A stretch of DNA of 21,125 nt, taken from positions 1-21,125 of IMG/VR virus record IMGVR_UViG_3300044971_001465. One strand, 5' to 3'. The stretch comes from a virus. Made by a program: the position numbers and the translations under genes. The notes beneath the pieces were generated by a model, which worked only from the letters and a program-made list of their open reading frames with translations, had not been told where the DNA came from and searched no databases. This document shows, in pieces, positions 7,741 to 13,907 of this stretch; position 1 is the stretch's first letter, and every line of letters begins with the position of its first letter.

Positions 7741-8316
7741 TCAAACTATAGAGATAAATAGGTGTACTGTCTTACTTCCAGTAAGTGCTGACCAACTACC
7801 ACCGCTATATTGAACTGCGTCAAAGTTTATTACTAAGTTTGTTCCAGCCCCTGCTAAAGCAGGAATTTCCATTGATGAAGCAATTGGGTTTGCTCCTTCA
7901 ATTTGAAATTGAACGTTAAAGTTTGAAGCGGTAAGTGGTGAACCACTAACGGTTACTATGTTTGATATTGGAATAGTTATTGACCCTGCTCCAGATGTAA
8001 AAGAAACTGTTTCTACAGCAGAATATATTGCTGGATTGACTTTTAAAACTTGGGTCCAAGTATTTCCACCTGGTTGAGATACGTATTGATACAGATATCC
8101 ATAGTTTGCTCCAGGTGCAACATTTATGTACATGTCGTTTAATATAAGAGTTTGACCAAGCAACACACCGCTTGATGTTTGTGGATTTGGTTCTCCAGAG
8201 CCTACAATAAATTTTGTTCCACGAGTTCCTTGTGGACCAATATCTACTAAGACGTCAATAGTTTGCGGTGGACCCAACACAACAACATCTTCAGTATTTA
8301 ATAATACGTCTACCAT
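7741..8316 (-). CDS. Tail fibre protein with short collagen-like tract, 191 aa
   Basis: The protein starts MVDVLLNTEDVVVLGPPQTIDVLVDIGPQGTRGTKFIVGSGEPNP (viewed in parts). The motif GPQGTRGTKF is a very short collagen-like piece, common at the joint between an N-terminal attachment strand and the shaft of phage fibres. A beta-rich C-terminus (ASSMEIPALAGAG, VHLFISIV) follows. Its ATG overlaps the stop of the RGDTA gene at 8316 (TAATG), so the two are coupled. This pairs an RGDTA baseplate-like protein with a fibre. Confidence 0.7.
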   Translation of the reverse strand: MVDVLLNTEDVVVLGPPQTIDVLVDIGPQGTRGTKFIVGSGEPNPQTSSGVLLGQTLILNDMYINVAPGANYGYLYQYVSQPGGNTWTQVLKVNPAIYSAVETVSFTSGAGSITIPISNIVTVSGSPLTASNFNVQFQIEGANPIASSMEIPALAGAGTNLVINFDAVQYSGGSWSALTGSKTVHLFISIV

Positions 8317-8669
8317 TATGATTCATCTGCTCCAGTAATATCATTTGTTACTGTAATTGTTCCTGTTAAAATTGTATAAATTTCACTTGGACCATTGTCT
8401 ATTTGTACATCGTATACATATGTTCCAGCAGCAAGGTCTCTTCCAACCCCTGGTAAAATTGTGCAGGTTACGGTATCTGTAACTCCAGAAACAACTGCCT
8501 GCGCTTCGTAAGACTGTGTTGGGTTTGGACCTCTTGTATTAGCAATAAAAAAATCTGCTGAAAAACCTGTTAAATCAAATGCTGATCCATTTGCTGTTTT
8601 TGGGCGTATTACAAATTCAGCGGTATCACCACGATAGTAATTAAAATTATATGAGCCTGGAAATGCCAT
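8316..8669 (-). CDS. Baseplate/tail 'RGDTA' protein, 117 aa (paralogue)
   Basis: The N-terminal YNFNYYRGDTAEFVIRPK is followed by GSAFDLTGFSADFFIA and a beta-rich end with GTITVTNDITG. The pattern (RGDTA, then F-D-L-T-G-F-S) is the usual signature of the BppU-like N-terminal domain used to attach baseplate upper proteins; this is family knowledge, not a search result. The gene has a strong AGGAGG site 5 bp before ATG, and a TGGTATAAT box 15 bp away. It is coupled to the following fibre gene. Confidence 0.75.
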   Translation of the reverse strand: MAFPGSYNFNYYRGDTAEFVIRPKTANGSAFDLTGFSADFFIANTRGPNPTQSYEAQAVVSGVTDTVTCTILPGVGRDLAAGTYVYDVQIDNGPSEIYTILTGTITVTNDITGADES

Positions 8670-8684
8670 TAGTCCTCCTGCTTA

Positions 8685-8693
8685 ATTATACCA
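8685..8693 (-). promoter_or_regulatory. Extended -10 promoter
   Basis: On the minus strand this reads TGGTATAAT, 15 bp before the ATG of the 8316-8669 gene. The predicted leader starts right at the AGGAGG ribosome site. Confidence 0.6.
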
Positions 8694-9410
8694 TTAAGAA
8701 ACTGATATATATATACCTTTAAGTATAACAGTACCTTCATTGTCTGATCTGATTTGTGGTATACCACCAAAAATCCTAGCAGATCTATTTTTTATAAACA
8801 TGGTTTGATAAAAGGAAAGGTCATATGAATATTGATATTTTAGATTTCCAAGATATCCAGTAACTGAGTTTTCATCATCTATTGAAAATGTTCTAATCCA
8901 TAGTTCTGTATTATTATTATAGGTTTCTATCTCTAGGTCATACCTAATATTAACTATTGCTCCTTCTTGAAATGCTTTAAAATTAATTCTTTTTGCAACT
9001 TGATTTAATAATGGCACAGACTTCTTTGGAAGATACTTCTCAATACTTTGTTCTTGATCTATATCTAGGAATATTGATACCCAACCATCATCTCCTCTTT
9101 CTGGACCAATCTTTGTTTTATTTTCATTTTTATTTTTATAATATGCCCATCCTGGATACTGTCCAGATGCGCTGTCATAGCCTTCTGAGCCCTTCCCTGG
9201 CTCCCCACGCTCTCCTTTAGGACCTTCTGGTCCTTGTTTACCAGGATCTCCCTTGTCTCCCTTTAAACCACGTTCTCCCTGTGGTCCTTGCGGTCCTATA
9301 TCTCCCTTTTCCCCTTGCATTCCAGGAACGGGTATGTACTCTACTGATTTTTCTTCTTGAACAGTTTCTGAATATTTTTTCTTTTTAGGAAAGTCCATGC
9401 TTTTAGCCAT
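8694..9410 (-). CDS. Collagen-like tail fibre protein, 238 aa
   Basis: Residues 1-29 are a Lys/Glu-rich leader without signal peptide. Residues 30-71 are 14 unbroken Gly-X-Y triplets (GMQ, GEK, GDI, GPQ, GPQ, GER and so on), which form a collagen triple helix and so imply a trimer. After about residue 75 a beta-rich head begins (YPGWAYYKNK, DDGWVSIFLDID), ending in ILKGIYISVS. Phage proteins of this layout are fibres with a collagen shaft and a globular tip. It has no clear own -10 box, so it is probably read from upstream. Confidence 0.85.
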   Translation of the reverse strand: MAKSMDFPKKKKYSETVQEEKSVEYIPVPGMQGEKGDIGPQGPQGERGLKGDKGDPGKQGPEGPKGERGEPGKGSEGYDSASGQYPGWAYYKNKNENKTKIGPERGDDGWVSIFLDIDQEQSIEKYLPKKSVPLLNQVAKRINFKAFQEGAIVNIRYDLEIETYNNNTELWIRTFSIDDENSVTGYLGNLKYQYSYDLSFYQTMFIKNRSARIFGGIPQIRSDNEGTVILKGIYISVS

Positions 9411-9423
9411 GACTAACCCTAGA

Positions 9424-9513
9424 CTACTTTATTTTTGTTTTAAATATTTTTTTACCAATTTTAATAACTGGTGGTATAAAAGGTGTTGGTGTTGAAACCT
9501 TAATAACTGTCAT
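9424..9513 (-). CDS. Tiny basic tail-block protein, 29 aa
   Basis: The sequence starts MTVIKVSTPTPFIPP and ends in a Lys-rich tail (IGKKIFKTKIK). The ATG overlaps the stop of the upstream RGDTA gene (TAATG), the same arrangement as at 2281, 7226 and 8316, which argues for real translation. A proline-rich middle and basic end suggest a binding peptide, but no function is known. It sits 13 bp before the collagen-like fibre gene. Confidence 0.55.
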   Translation of the reverse strand: MTVIKVSTPTPFIPPVIKIGKKIFKTKIK

Positions 9514-9911
9514 TATAGCCCTGGGGTTATATCACTAAGAACGCAGATAGTTCCAAGCACTGGAGTCCAAACCATATCTGCATCTGCTCCACTTCCACCC
9601 TCTATCGTTACCTGTAGATCAAATTTTAACTCTGCAGCAACTTGTTTATAGGCTGTGCCCCAGTTTGAAGTAACTGATGCTGGTGCTGTGATTGTTGCTG
9701 TGTGTCCGTTTACTTCTACGGATAGGTCGTCTAGAAGATCTCCAACTGGATCATATGCTGTTGCCGTATACGTCCAATCGCTTGTATCAAACCCTGTGAT
9801 TTCATCATCTTCTAAGAATTCTACAAGAAGTGTTGCTGTGTCTCCACGGACTACTGTCCATTGAATGTTGGCTGGTGTAGCACCAAATTTTTCTATTATA
9901 GGAGCGCACAT
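9513..9911 (-). CDS. Baseplate/tail 'RGDTA' protein, 132 aa (paralogue)
   Basis: The N-terminal ATPANIQWTVVRGDTATLLVEF is clearly related to the protein at 2281-2691 and more loosely to that at 8316-8669. A strand GFDTSDWTYTATAYDP and a C-terminal MVWTPVLGTICVLSDITPG follow, with the same overall spacing as its paralogues. It is likely an immunoglobulin-like baseplate or fibre-adaptor protein. The ATG follows a TGGTATAAT box by 8 bp with no ribosome site, so the mRNA is nearly leaderless. It is the first gene of the tail block in transcription order inside this window. Confidence 0.75.
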   Translation of the reverse strand: MCAPIIEKFGATPANIQWTVVRGDTATLLVEFLEDDEITGFDTSDWTYTATAYDPVGDLLDDLSVEVNGHTATITAPASVTSNWGTAYKQVAAELKFDLQVTIEGGSGADADMVWTPVLGTICVLSDITPGL

Positions 9912-9919
9912 AATAATTG

Positions 9920-9928
9920 ATTATACCA
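9920..9928 (-). promoter_or_regulatory. Extended -10 promoter, near-leaderless
   Basis: On the minus strand this reads TGGTATAAT, 8 bp before the ATG of the 9513-9911 gene. A second box lies upstream at 9995-10003. Confidence 0.6.
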
Positions 9929-9929
9929 T

Positions 9930-9988
9930 TAAATAAAAGGCTGAACACCTAGACGCAGTGGGGTGGGGGTAGAATCTAGGTGCCAGCA
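9930..9988 (-). ncRNA. Possible short structured RNA / attenuator before tail block
   Basis: On the minus strand a TGTTATAAT box (9995-10003) predicts a start near 9988. The transcript would contain CACCTAGA (9975-9982) pairing with TCTAGGTG (9946-9953) around a 21-base C-rich loop, followed by a U-rich stretch (CCTTTTATTT, near 9933-9942). Hairpin plus U run looks like a terminator, so this promoter may give a roughly 60-nt RNA or an attenuated leader of the tail genes. The second promoter at 9920 lies just beyond it. Confidence 0.4.
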
Positions 9989-9994
9989 CTTAAG

Positions 9995-10003
9995 ATTATA
10001 ACA
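9995..10003 (-). promoter_or_regulatory. Extended -10 promoter of possible short RNA
   Basis: On the minus strand this reads TGTTATAAT, the same class as the tail-gene promoters, but followed by a hairpin and U run rather than directly by a gene. Confidence 0.45.
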
Positions 10004-10054
10004 TTATGTTAAAATATATTATTTTGTATGATAGAATATTTGATAGGGGGCTAT

Positions 10055-10768
10055 ATGAAAGAAATTATTTTTTATCCTAGATCACAATATATTAAAAGTA
10101 TAATTGATCCTCCAATTCCTATTGATGTTCCAGACTGGTATAAGAAAATTCCAATTTATCAAAAAACAAATTTTGCTCCCGACAATAAACTTTTTGTTAA
10201 TAATGGAGAAGTAAATTATTCAGTAAAGTCATGTATGCCATTTTTAGACTCTTTTACTTCGGGCTATTCTTTTAATTTATGGTGTGACATACAAATAAGA
10301 AAAGATGAATTTTCTGGAGAGTCCATTGCTTCTTGGGGAACCACGGATACAGAACTAACTCCAGTACAGGCAAGACCAGATCCTGGAACACCAGTATTTG
10401 ATGGATTTGATAAAATGCTTTTTACTTGGGTTTCTCATTGGGGTATAAAGACTCCAAAAGGATATAGTTGTCTTTTTACCCATCCACTGAATAGAACAGA
10501 TCTTCCATTCATTACAAGTAGCGGAATTATGGATACTGACGAATGGGGAATTTGGGGGAATCAGCCATTTTCCCTTAAAAAAGATTTTGAGGGTGTTATT
10601 CCTGCTGGAACACCAATTATTCAAGTTATACCATTTAAGAGAGATGACTGGAAATCAAATATAGATGATTCATTAACTGAATGGGCAAATATAGAAAATA
10701 TAAAAAGTAGAAGTAAGTTTAGAGGATACTATAAAAATAAATATTGGAAAAGAAAAAAATACCAATAA
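10055..10768 (+). CDS. WYKK/PFKR-family protein, 237 aa (paralogue 3)
   Basis: This is a third member of the family at 3431-4835, on the opposite strand. Motifs in order are VPDWYKK, SVKSCMPFLDSFTSGY, WGIKTPKGYS, HPLNRTD, SGIMDTDEWG, and GVIPAGTPIIQVIPFKR with the following Trp. I start it at 10055 rather than an upstream in-frame ATG at 10028, because AGGGGG lies 5 bp before 10055 and the homologues begin here. The G-rich ribosome site lies in the loop of a small hairpin (ATAG-GGGG-CTAT). A TGATAGAAT extended -10 at 10029-10037 would start the mRNA about 11 bp before the ATG. The gene stands alone between AT-rich spacers. The function is unknown. Confidence 0.8.
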   Translation: MKEIIFYPRSQYIKSIIDPPIPIDVPDWYKKIPIYQKTNFAPDNKLFVNNGEVNYSVKSCMPFLDSFTSGYSFNLWCDIQIRKDEFSGESIASWGTTDTELTPVQARPDPGTPVFDGFDKMLFTWVSHWGIKTPKGYSCLFTHPLNRTDLPFITSSGIMDTDEWGIWGNQPFSLKKDFEGVIPAGTPIIQVIPFKRDDWKSNIDDSLTEWANIENIKSRSKFRGYYKNKYWKRKKYQ

Positions 10769-10945
10769 AAATAACAAAAAGTTATAAAGTCCAGAGTATT
10801 AAAAATTGTTGCTAAATTGTTATATATATTTTTTTAAAAAGTGTAAAAACCAGGGTATTGATAGTGTATACTTAAAATATATAAAGAAAAGAATAACTAG
10901 CAAGTAAAGTATTTAAAATATCTTTTATATATAATATATAGTAAA
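10769..10945 (+). other. AT-rich convergent spacer
   Basis: There is no gene. The spacer is very AT-rich, including a TATATATATTTTTTT stretch near 10820. Two imperfect copies of AAA-(x)-CCAG(A/G)GTATT (around 10788 and 10849) are the only repeat I see. The T run could end the 10055 transcript, but no stable stem precedes it. Confidence 0.4.
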
Positions 10946-11161
10946 TTATTTCTTAGAATGATCTTTAAAGTGTTCCAGCAAAAGGTCAAATAATTTGTCA
11001 GTTTTTTCCTCTAGGCGATTAACGGAGTCTTTGAGACTTGATCCTGAATTCGGCTTAAGTTCGTTTAAATAATGTTTTACGAGCCAACGAATTCCACCAG
11101 CAACAATAGTTGTAATGGTAAGAAGTGTTAAGGTTAATGCTGCCCAATCTTGTGGTGACAT
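10946..11161 (-). CDS. Holin-like small membrane protein, 71 aa
   Basis: Residues about 5-28 form one transmembrane helix (WAALTLTLLTITTIVAGGI). This is followed by a basic stretch (RWLVKHYLNE), then KPNSGSSLKDSVNRLEEKTDKL and a charged helical end. The (K/R)PN-G-SSLKD-x-V-x-R-L-E motif is common in actinophage membrane proteins encoded near lysis or tail genes. One membrane helix with a charged cytoplasmic coiled coil fits a class III-like holin or a lysis regulator, but this is inference. A TGATATAAT box ends 7 bp before the ATG and no ribosome site is seen, so the mRNA should be leaderless. Confidence 0.7.
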   Translation of the reverse strand: MSPQDWAALTLTLLTITTIVAGGIRWLVKHYLNELKPNSGSSLKDSVNRLEEKTDKLFDLLLEHFKDHSKK

Positions 11162-11168
11162 AAGGTTT

Positions 11169-11177
11169 ATTATATCA
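11169..11177 (-). promoter_or_regulatory. Extended -10 promoter, leaderless
   Basis: On the minus strand this reads TGATATAAT, 7 bp before the ATG of the holin-like gene. It is the same class as the tail promoters. Confidence 0.65.
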
Positions 11178-11198
11178 TTATTTGAGATTAATTTTAAA

Positions 11199-11273
11199 TT
11201 TCGGCGGGATTTAAGTTAAGCCGAAAATAGAGATACCAAACCACAGTATGACATAACACTAATGCTACGCATT
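11199..11273. promoter_or_regulatory. Inverted repeats in divergent spacer
   Basis: TTTCGGC (11199-11205) pairs with GCCGAAA (11220-11226) across 14 bases. Further right AATGC-TAC-GCATT (11261-11273) is a perfect 13-bp palindrome, 32 bp before the -35 of the nuclease gene. They may be regulator sites for the divergent pair; no known consensus is recognised. Confidence 0.35.
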
Positions 11274-11304
11274 TAATAATGTCAATAGGATGTAATATCT
11301 ATGT

Positions 11305-11333
11305 TTGCTTATAATCCCGATATGAGTTATAAT
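11305..11333 (+). promoter_or_regulatory. Sigma70-type promoter, leaderless GTG
   Basis: TTGCTT (11305-11310), a 17-bp spacer and TATAAT (11328-11333). The -10 box ends 5 bp before the GTG at 11339, so the transcript should begin on or within a base of the start codon. Confidence 0.7.
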
Positions 11334-11338
11334 GAAGT

Positions 11339-11935
11339 GTGATAGATACAATCAAAAATATTCTTATTGAAGGTTTGACAGAAAAATTAAAGATACATCA
11401 CAGTGTCTATAGACTTCCGTGCACAAGTGAATTTCTAGAAGAATTAATTTCTAACACCTTTACAGAAGCAGGGTATATAAACGATTGGCAGCCCAATAGA
11501 AGCCATAGCGTTAGTGTAGACATGTCATTGGAGTCAGGCGAAAGTTTCTCTGTCAAATCAGGCGTATATGCAAATAACACACTAACCTTTTCAGGATCCA
11601 GACTAGGCAAGCATGATGGTTTGGATAATATGATATCTAGCGTAGTGTCTAATAGTGCTGATTACTATGTGTGTCTTGCAAAGTCAGACCAGGATTGGTC
11701 TTGTGTACCGTCGCAAAATGAGAAAAAGATATATTATCTATTTGTATTTGATGCCCAAACCTTGATATACGATAACGGACTATGGAATAAGGTTCAAACC
11801 AAGTCTGGAGGATATAATTATGTTATGGAGTCTATAGGTATGTCTGCTAGAATTAATACCTCTATGTCTTCTCAGTTATGGACTAGCATAAATGAATCTC
11901 TTATTGGTTCCCCGACAAAATTGGAAATATTATGA
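11339..11935 (+). CDS. Putative PD-(D/E)XK restriction-enzyme-like nuclease, 198 aa
   Basis: The region WQPNRSHSVSVDMSLESGE followed by SFSVKSGVY resembles the active site of type II restriction enzymes: Asp61, then Ser71-Val72-Lys73 as the (D/E/S)-x-K part, with a candidate N-terminal helix Glu at residue 43. Next comes LTFSGSRLGKHDG, a motif I associate with R-S-H...S-x-K-S-G...S-G-S-R restriction nucleases. A core strand YYLFVFDAQ follows. No methyltransferase gene is adjacent, so a self-protecting restriction system is not complete here; it may attack host or rival DNA or act in recombination. The GTG start is supported by a promoter giving a leaderless mRNA. It overlaps the next gene by 4 bp. 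Confidence 0.55.
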   Translation: MIDTIKNILIEGLTEKLKIHHSVYRLPCTSEFLEELISNTFTEAGYINDWQPNRSHSVSVDMSLESGESFSVKSGVYANNTLTFSGSRLGKHDGLDNMISSVVSNSADYYVCLAKSDQDWSCVPSQNEKKIYYLFVFDAQTLIYDNGLWNKVQTKSGGYNYVMESIGMSARINTSMSSQLWTSINESLIGSPTKLEIL

Positions 11936-12129
11936 GTGATAAGGTTCGTCCTTGGGATATGATAAATGGCTCTCCTAGAGTATCTGCAGAGTTAGTTAAA
12001 GAGAGATTAGATATTTGTCATACCTGCCCTGCTTTCAAACCACTTACGCAGACATGTAAGAAATGTGGATGTTTTATGAAAATGAAGACACAGTTGGAAA
12101 AGGCTTATTGCCCTTTAGGTAAGTGGTAA
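11932..12129 (+). CDS. Cys-cluster (zinc-ribbon-like) protein, 65 aa
   Basis: Cysteines at 29, 32, 42, 45, 47 and 60 form CHTCPAF, TCKKCGC and AYCPLGKW blocks. This is a common small phage protein with a probable zinc or Fe-S site. The ATG overlaps the nuclease stop (ATGA), so the two are co-translated and may work together. Homologues in marine phages are annotated only as hypothetical, and often end CPLGKW. Its role is unknown. Confidence 0.75.
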   Translation: MSDKVRPWDMINGSPRVSAELVKERLDICHTCPAFKPLTQTCKKCGCFMKMKTQLEKAYCPLGKW

Positions 12130-12137
12130 GGTATACT
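12108..12137 (+). promoter_or_regulatory. Sigma70-type promoter inside the end of the Cys-cluster gene
   Basis: TTGCCC (12108-12113), an 18-bp spacer and TATACT (12132-12137). The predicted start is at 12144, exactly an in-frame ATG of the next gene. Confidence 0.45.
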
Positions 12138-12158
12138 CTTTATATGGGTGAAAAAAAT

Positions 12159-12899
12159 ATGAATAAAAAACCAATAACTATATATTGGTCTCCATATACA
12201 TCTATTGATCTTGACGGTTCCGACTGGTCTTTTTTATATCCAAAACCTAAAATTTTATTTTCAGATTTATTAGAAAATAAGTCAAAACAAGCAGATAATA
12301 AAACTTACTTGTCATGCCCTGCAGTTGCAAATAAATTTAAAAAAATGTTTACTTTTTATAGCCCAATGAGTTGTTCTTACAAATATGATTTTTTAAGCAA
12401 TCCTAAAACATTAGAGCAATTAACGGATAATTATATATCTGTCAATCCTCCAAGACAGCCAGCAATATCTAATGGTCCAAGTCTTGAGTTTTCGCTAAAG
12501 TACATAATGTTTGCAGACTCTCCAGTTAATGCATACTTTACACCCCCGATGTTTCACGAACCAAGATACATGAAATATGGATCAGTTATTCCAGGAGAGT
12601 TTGACATTGGAAATTGGTTTAGGCCATACAACTTTGAACTTCAGACATGGAGTCAAAGTGGAGAGATTCACATACAGGAAAATGAACCATTGTTTTATGC
12701 AGAAATAAAAACAGATAGGCCTATCATTTTAAAGCAATTTGAGTTGTCTAATAGGTTAGTTGGTTATGCAAAAGCAACGGTTGGAACAACAGAGTTGTTT
12801 GGAAGAGGACAAAGCCTTGCTTCAAGATATAGCAAGTTTAGGAATATTGGAATGCGTGAAAAAATATTAACAGAGATAAAGAAAAATTTAATTGATTAA
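12159..12899 (+). CDS. Phage protein distantly related to the WYKK/PFKR family, 246 aa
   Basis: The N-terminus is ITIYWSPYTSIDLDGSDW, followed by KTYLSCPAVANKFKKMF and YSPMSCSYKYDF. The C-terminal half has NAYFTPPMFHEPRYM, GEFDIGNWFRPYNFE, IHIQENEPLFYAEIKTDRP and ILKQFEL. It lacks the exact WYKK and PFKR motifs but keeps the order: early aromatic motif, G-x-F/I-D...W-x-R/K, then a 'P-L/I' turn. T4-like marine phages carry similar proteins. The start could be 12144 (leaderless ATG) or 12159 (ATG with GGGTGA 8-13 bp upstream); I favour 12159 because the family begins there, but 12144 is plausible. The function is unknown. Confidence 0.7.
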   Translation: MNKKPITIYWSPYTSIDLDGSDWSFLYPKPKILFSDLLENKSKQADNKTYLSCPAVANKFKKMFTFYSPMSCSYKYDFLSNPKTLEQLTDNYISVNPPRQPAISNGPSLEFSLKYIMFADSPVNAYFTPPMFHEPRYMKYGSVIPGEFDIGNWFRPYNFELQTWSQSGEIHIQENEPLFYAEIKTDRPIILKQFELSNRLVGYAKATVGTTELFGRGQSLASRYSKFRNIGMREKILTEIKKNLID

Positions 12900-12952
12900 G
12901 AATTATAGATATTAAAATACTGTATACTGGAATATCTTGAGATGGGGGAAAT

Positions 12953-13363
12953 ATGTTATTTCACAAACACTTACTAATTAATGCCAAAGTTCAAAATCCA
13001 ATGAATAGTGAAGATAAGGCAATAGACTTTCTTCAACGATTGGTTGAGCGCATTAATATGAAAATTATTAAAGGACCTTTTGCTTCATATGTTGACAAAC
13101 CAGGCAATCGTGGCTTGACGGCTATTGTAATGATTGAGACTAGCCATATAGCATTTCATATATGGGATGAACAGGATCCAGGGTTAGTACAGTTTGATTT
13201 GTATACCTGCGGAGAGTTGAACTTGCCAGAAGTGATTTCTGTAATCCGTGAAGATTTTGATATCGTGTCTATGGACTATAATTTGTTTGACAGAGAAAAT
13301 GGGTTCGTCTTAGAGCAGAGTGGATCATACCCTGACAAATATGACATGCTTGTAGAAATCTGA
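12953..13363 (+). CDS. speD: S-adenosylmethionine decarboxylase proenzyme-like protein, 136 aa
   Basis: AdoMet decarboxylase makes the aminopropyl donor for spermidine synthesis and forms its pyruvoyl cofactor by self-cleavage. The family core is visible: GNRGLTAIVMIETSHIAFHIW, with Ser64 (self-cleavage serine), His69 and, in FDLYTCGE, Cys86, which correspond to Ser63, His68 and Cys83 of the Thermotoga enzyme. Length fits the small bacterial/archaeal class. The residue before the serine is Thr, not the usual Glu, a variant (IETSH) I associate with marine phage copies. The ribosome site is GGGGG, 5 bp before ATG. It stands alone, without a spermidine synthase gene, so the host pathway would be needed. 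Confidence 0.85.
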   Translation: MLFHKHLLINAKVQNPMNSEDKAIDFLQRLVERINMKIIKGPFASYVDKPGNRGLTAIVMIETSHIAFHIWDEQDPGLVQFDLYTCGELNLPEVISVIREDFDIVSMDYNLFDRENGFVLEQSGSYPDKYDMLVEI

Positions 13364-13366
13364 AAA

Positions 13367-13394
13367 ATTTTGTAAAAACCACTTTTCACAAAAT
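13367..13394 (+). terminator. Weak stem-loop after speD
   Basis: ATTTTGT (13367-13373) pairs with ACAAAAT (13388-13394) around a 14-base loop, starting 4 bp after the speD stop. It is AT-rich and has no clean T run, so it is only a possible terminator. Confidence 0.3.
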
Positions 13395-13443
13395 CTGAAT
13401 ATTTTGTTGAGATGTACGATATGTAATTTGAAAAATAAAAACA

Positions 13444-13479
13444 TAAAAAAATAGTGAGCACACACATTGGCATGCCCAC
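13444..13479 (-). terminator. Terminator of the minus-strand small-gene operon
   Basis: On the minus strand GTGGGCA (13473-13479) pairs with TGCTCAC (13454-13460), with one G-U pair, and is followed by TATTTTTTT. It lies 8 bp after the stop at 13488. Confidence 0.8.
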
Positions 13480-13487
13480 TAGGTTAG

Positions 13488-13574
13488 TTATTCTTCGTAG
13501 TGATCTCGTGGATAGTTCTCTATAGTCCCACCGTTAGCGAGCCACTCTCTACGCTTTTCTATTTCAGGATACAT
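13488..13574 (-). CDS. Tiny charged protein, 28 aa
   Basis: The sequence begins MYPEIEKRREWLANGG and ends YPRDHYEE. The ribosome site AGGGGAC is 6 bp before the ATG, and the gene overlaps the upstream gene by 11 bp. The terminator follows at once, which supports it as the last gene of the operon. It is a charged, probably helical peptide; the function is unknown. Confidence 0.55.
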   Translation of the reverse strand: MYPEIEKRREWLANGGTIENYPRDHYEE

Positions 13575-13743
13575 TTGTCCCCTGTAGATAACCATCAATG
13601 CCAATGAGGTCGCATGTAACCTTAACACGCTGATTTGTTTTGAGTGATGAGCGATAGAGTCTAATAAACTCCAACACCTCTTGCTTAGTCATCAGGTTAA
13701 TATCTCTGGTGTTACCTTGCATACTAGTAATTGTTACCTTCAT
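13564..13743 (-). CDS. Small protein, 59 aa, paralogue of the 15801 gene
   Basis: It begins MKVTITSMQGNTRDINLM and contains KQEVLEFIRLY and RVKVTCDLIGIDGYLQG. It aligns along its length with the gene at 15801-15986 (SVKVACDTLGIRGTLRG), so the phage keeps two diverged copies on opposite strands, each under a Crp-like site. The ATG overlaps the preceding stop (ATGA). A beta-beta-alpha-beta pattern is likely. I do not recognise a function. Confidence 0.7.
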   Translation of the reverse strand: MKVTITSMQGNTRDINLMTKQEVLEFIRLYRSSLKTNQRVKVTCDLIGIDGYLQGTNVS

Positions 13744-13907
13744 GCTTTCACCTCTACCTTAGATATGTTAGCAGAGAACTTAACTTTTTTAGCGACATCG
13801 CTAGCGTTTAACTCTGCGATTAGTTTATCTACATCTTTAATGCTAGTAGATGTGTTACCGATTGAGAGTAGATTGCTACCCTGCCAAATTGCGTATGTGA
13901 TAGTCAT
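13740..13907 (-). CDS. Small protein, 55 aa
   Basis: It begins MTITYAIWQGSNLLSIGNTS and continues SIKDVDKLIAELNA, ending KVKFSANISKVEVKA. Both ends overlap neighbouring genes (TAATG at the start, ATGA at the end), a strong sign of a coupled operon. The alternation of beta strands and one helix resembles its neighbour at 13564, but no family is recognised. Confidence 0.7.
   Translation of the reverse strand: MTITYAIWQGSNLLSIGNTSTSIKDVDKLIAELNASDVAKKVKFSANISKVEVKA

Noticed and set aside
2281-9911. RGD motifs as integrin-like cell attachment
   Set aside because: The RGD lies inside a conserved RGDTA strand of phage structural proteins; integrin binding has no meaning for a bacteriophage.
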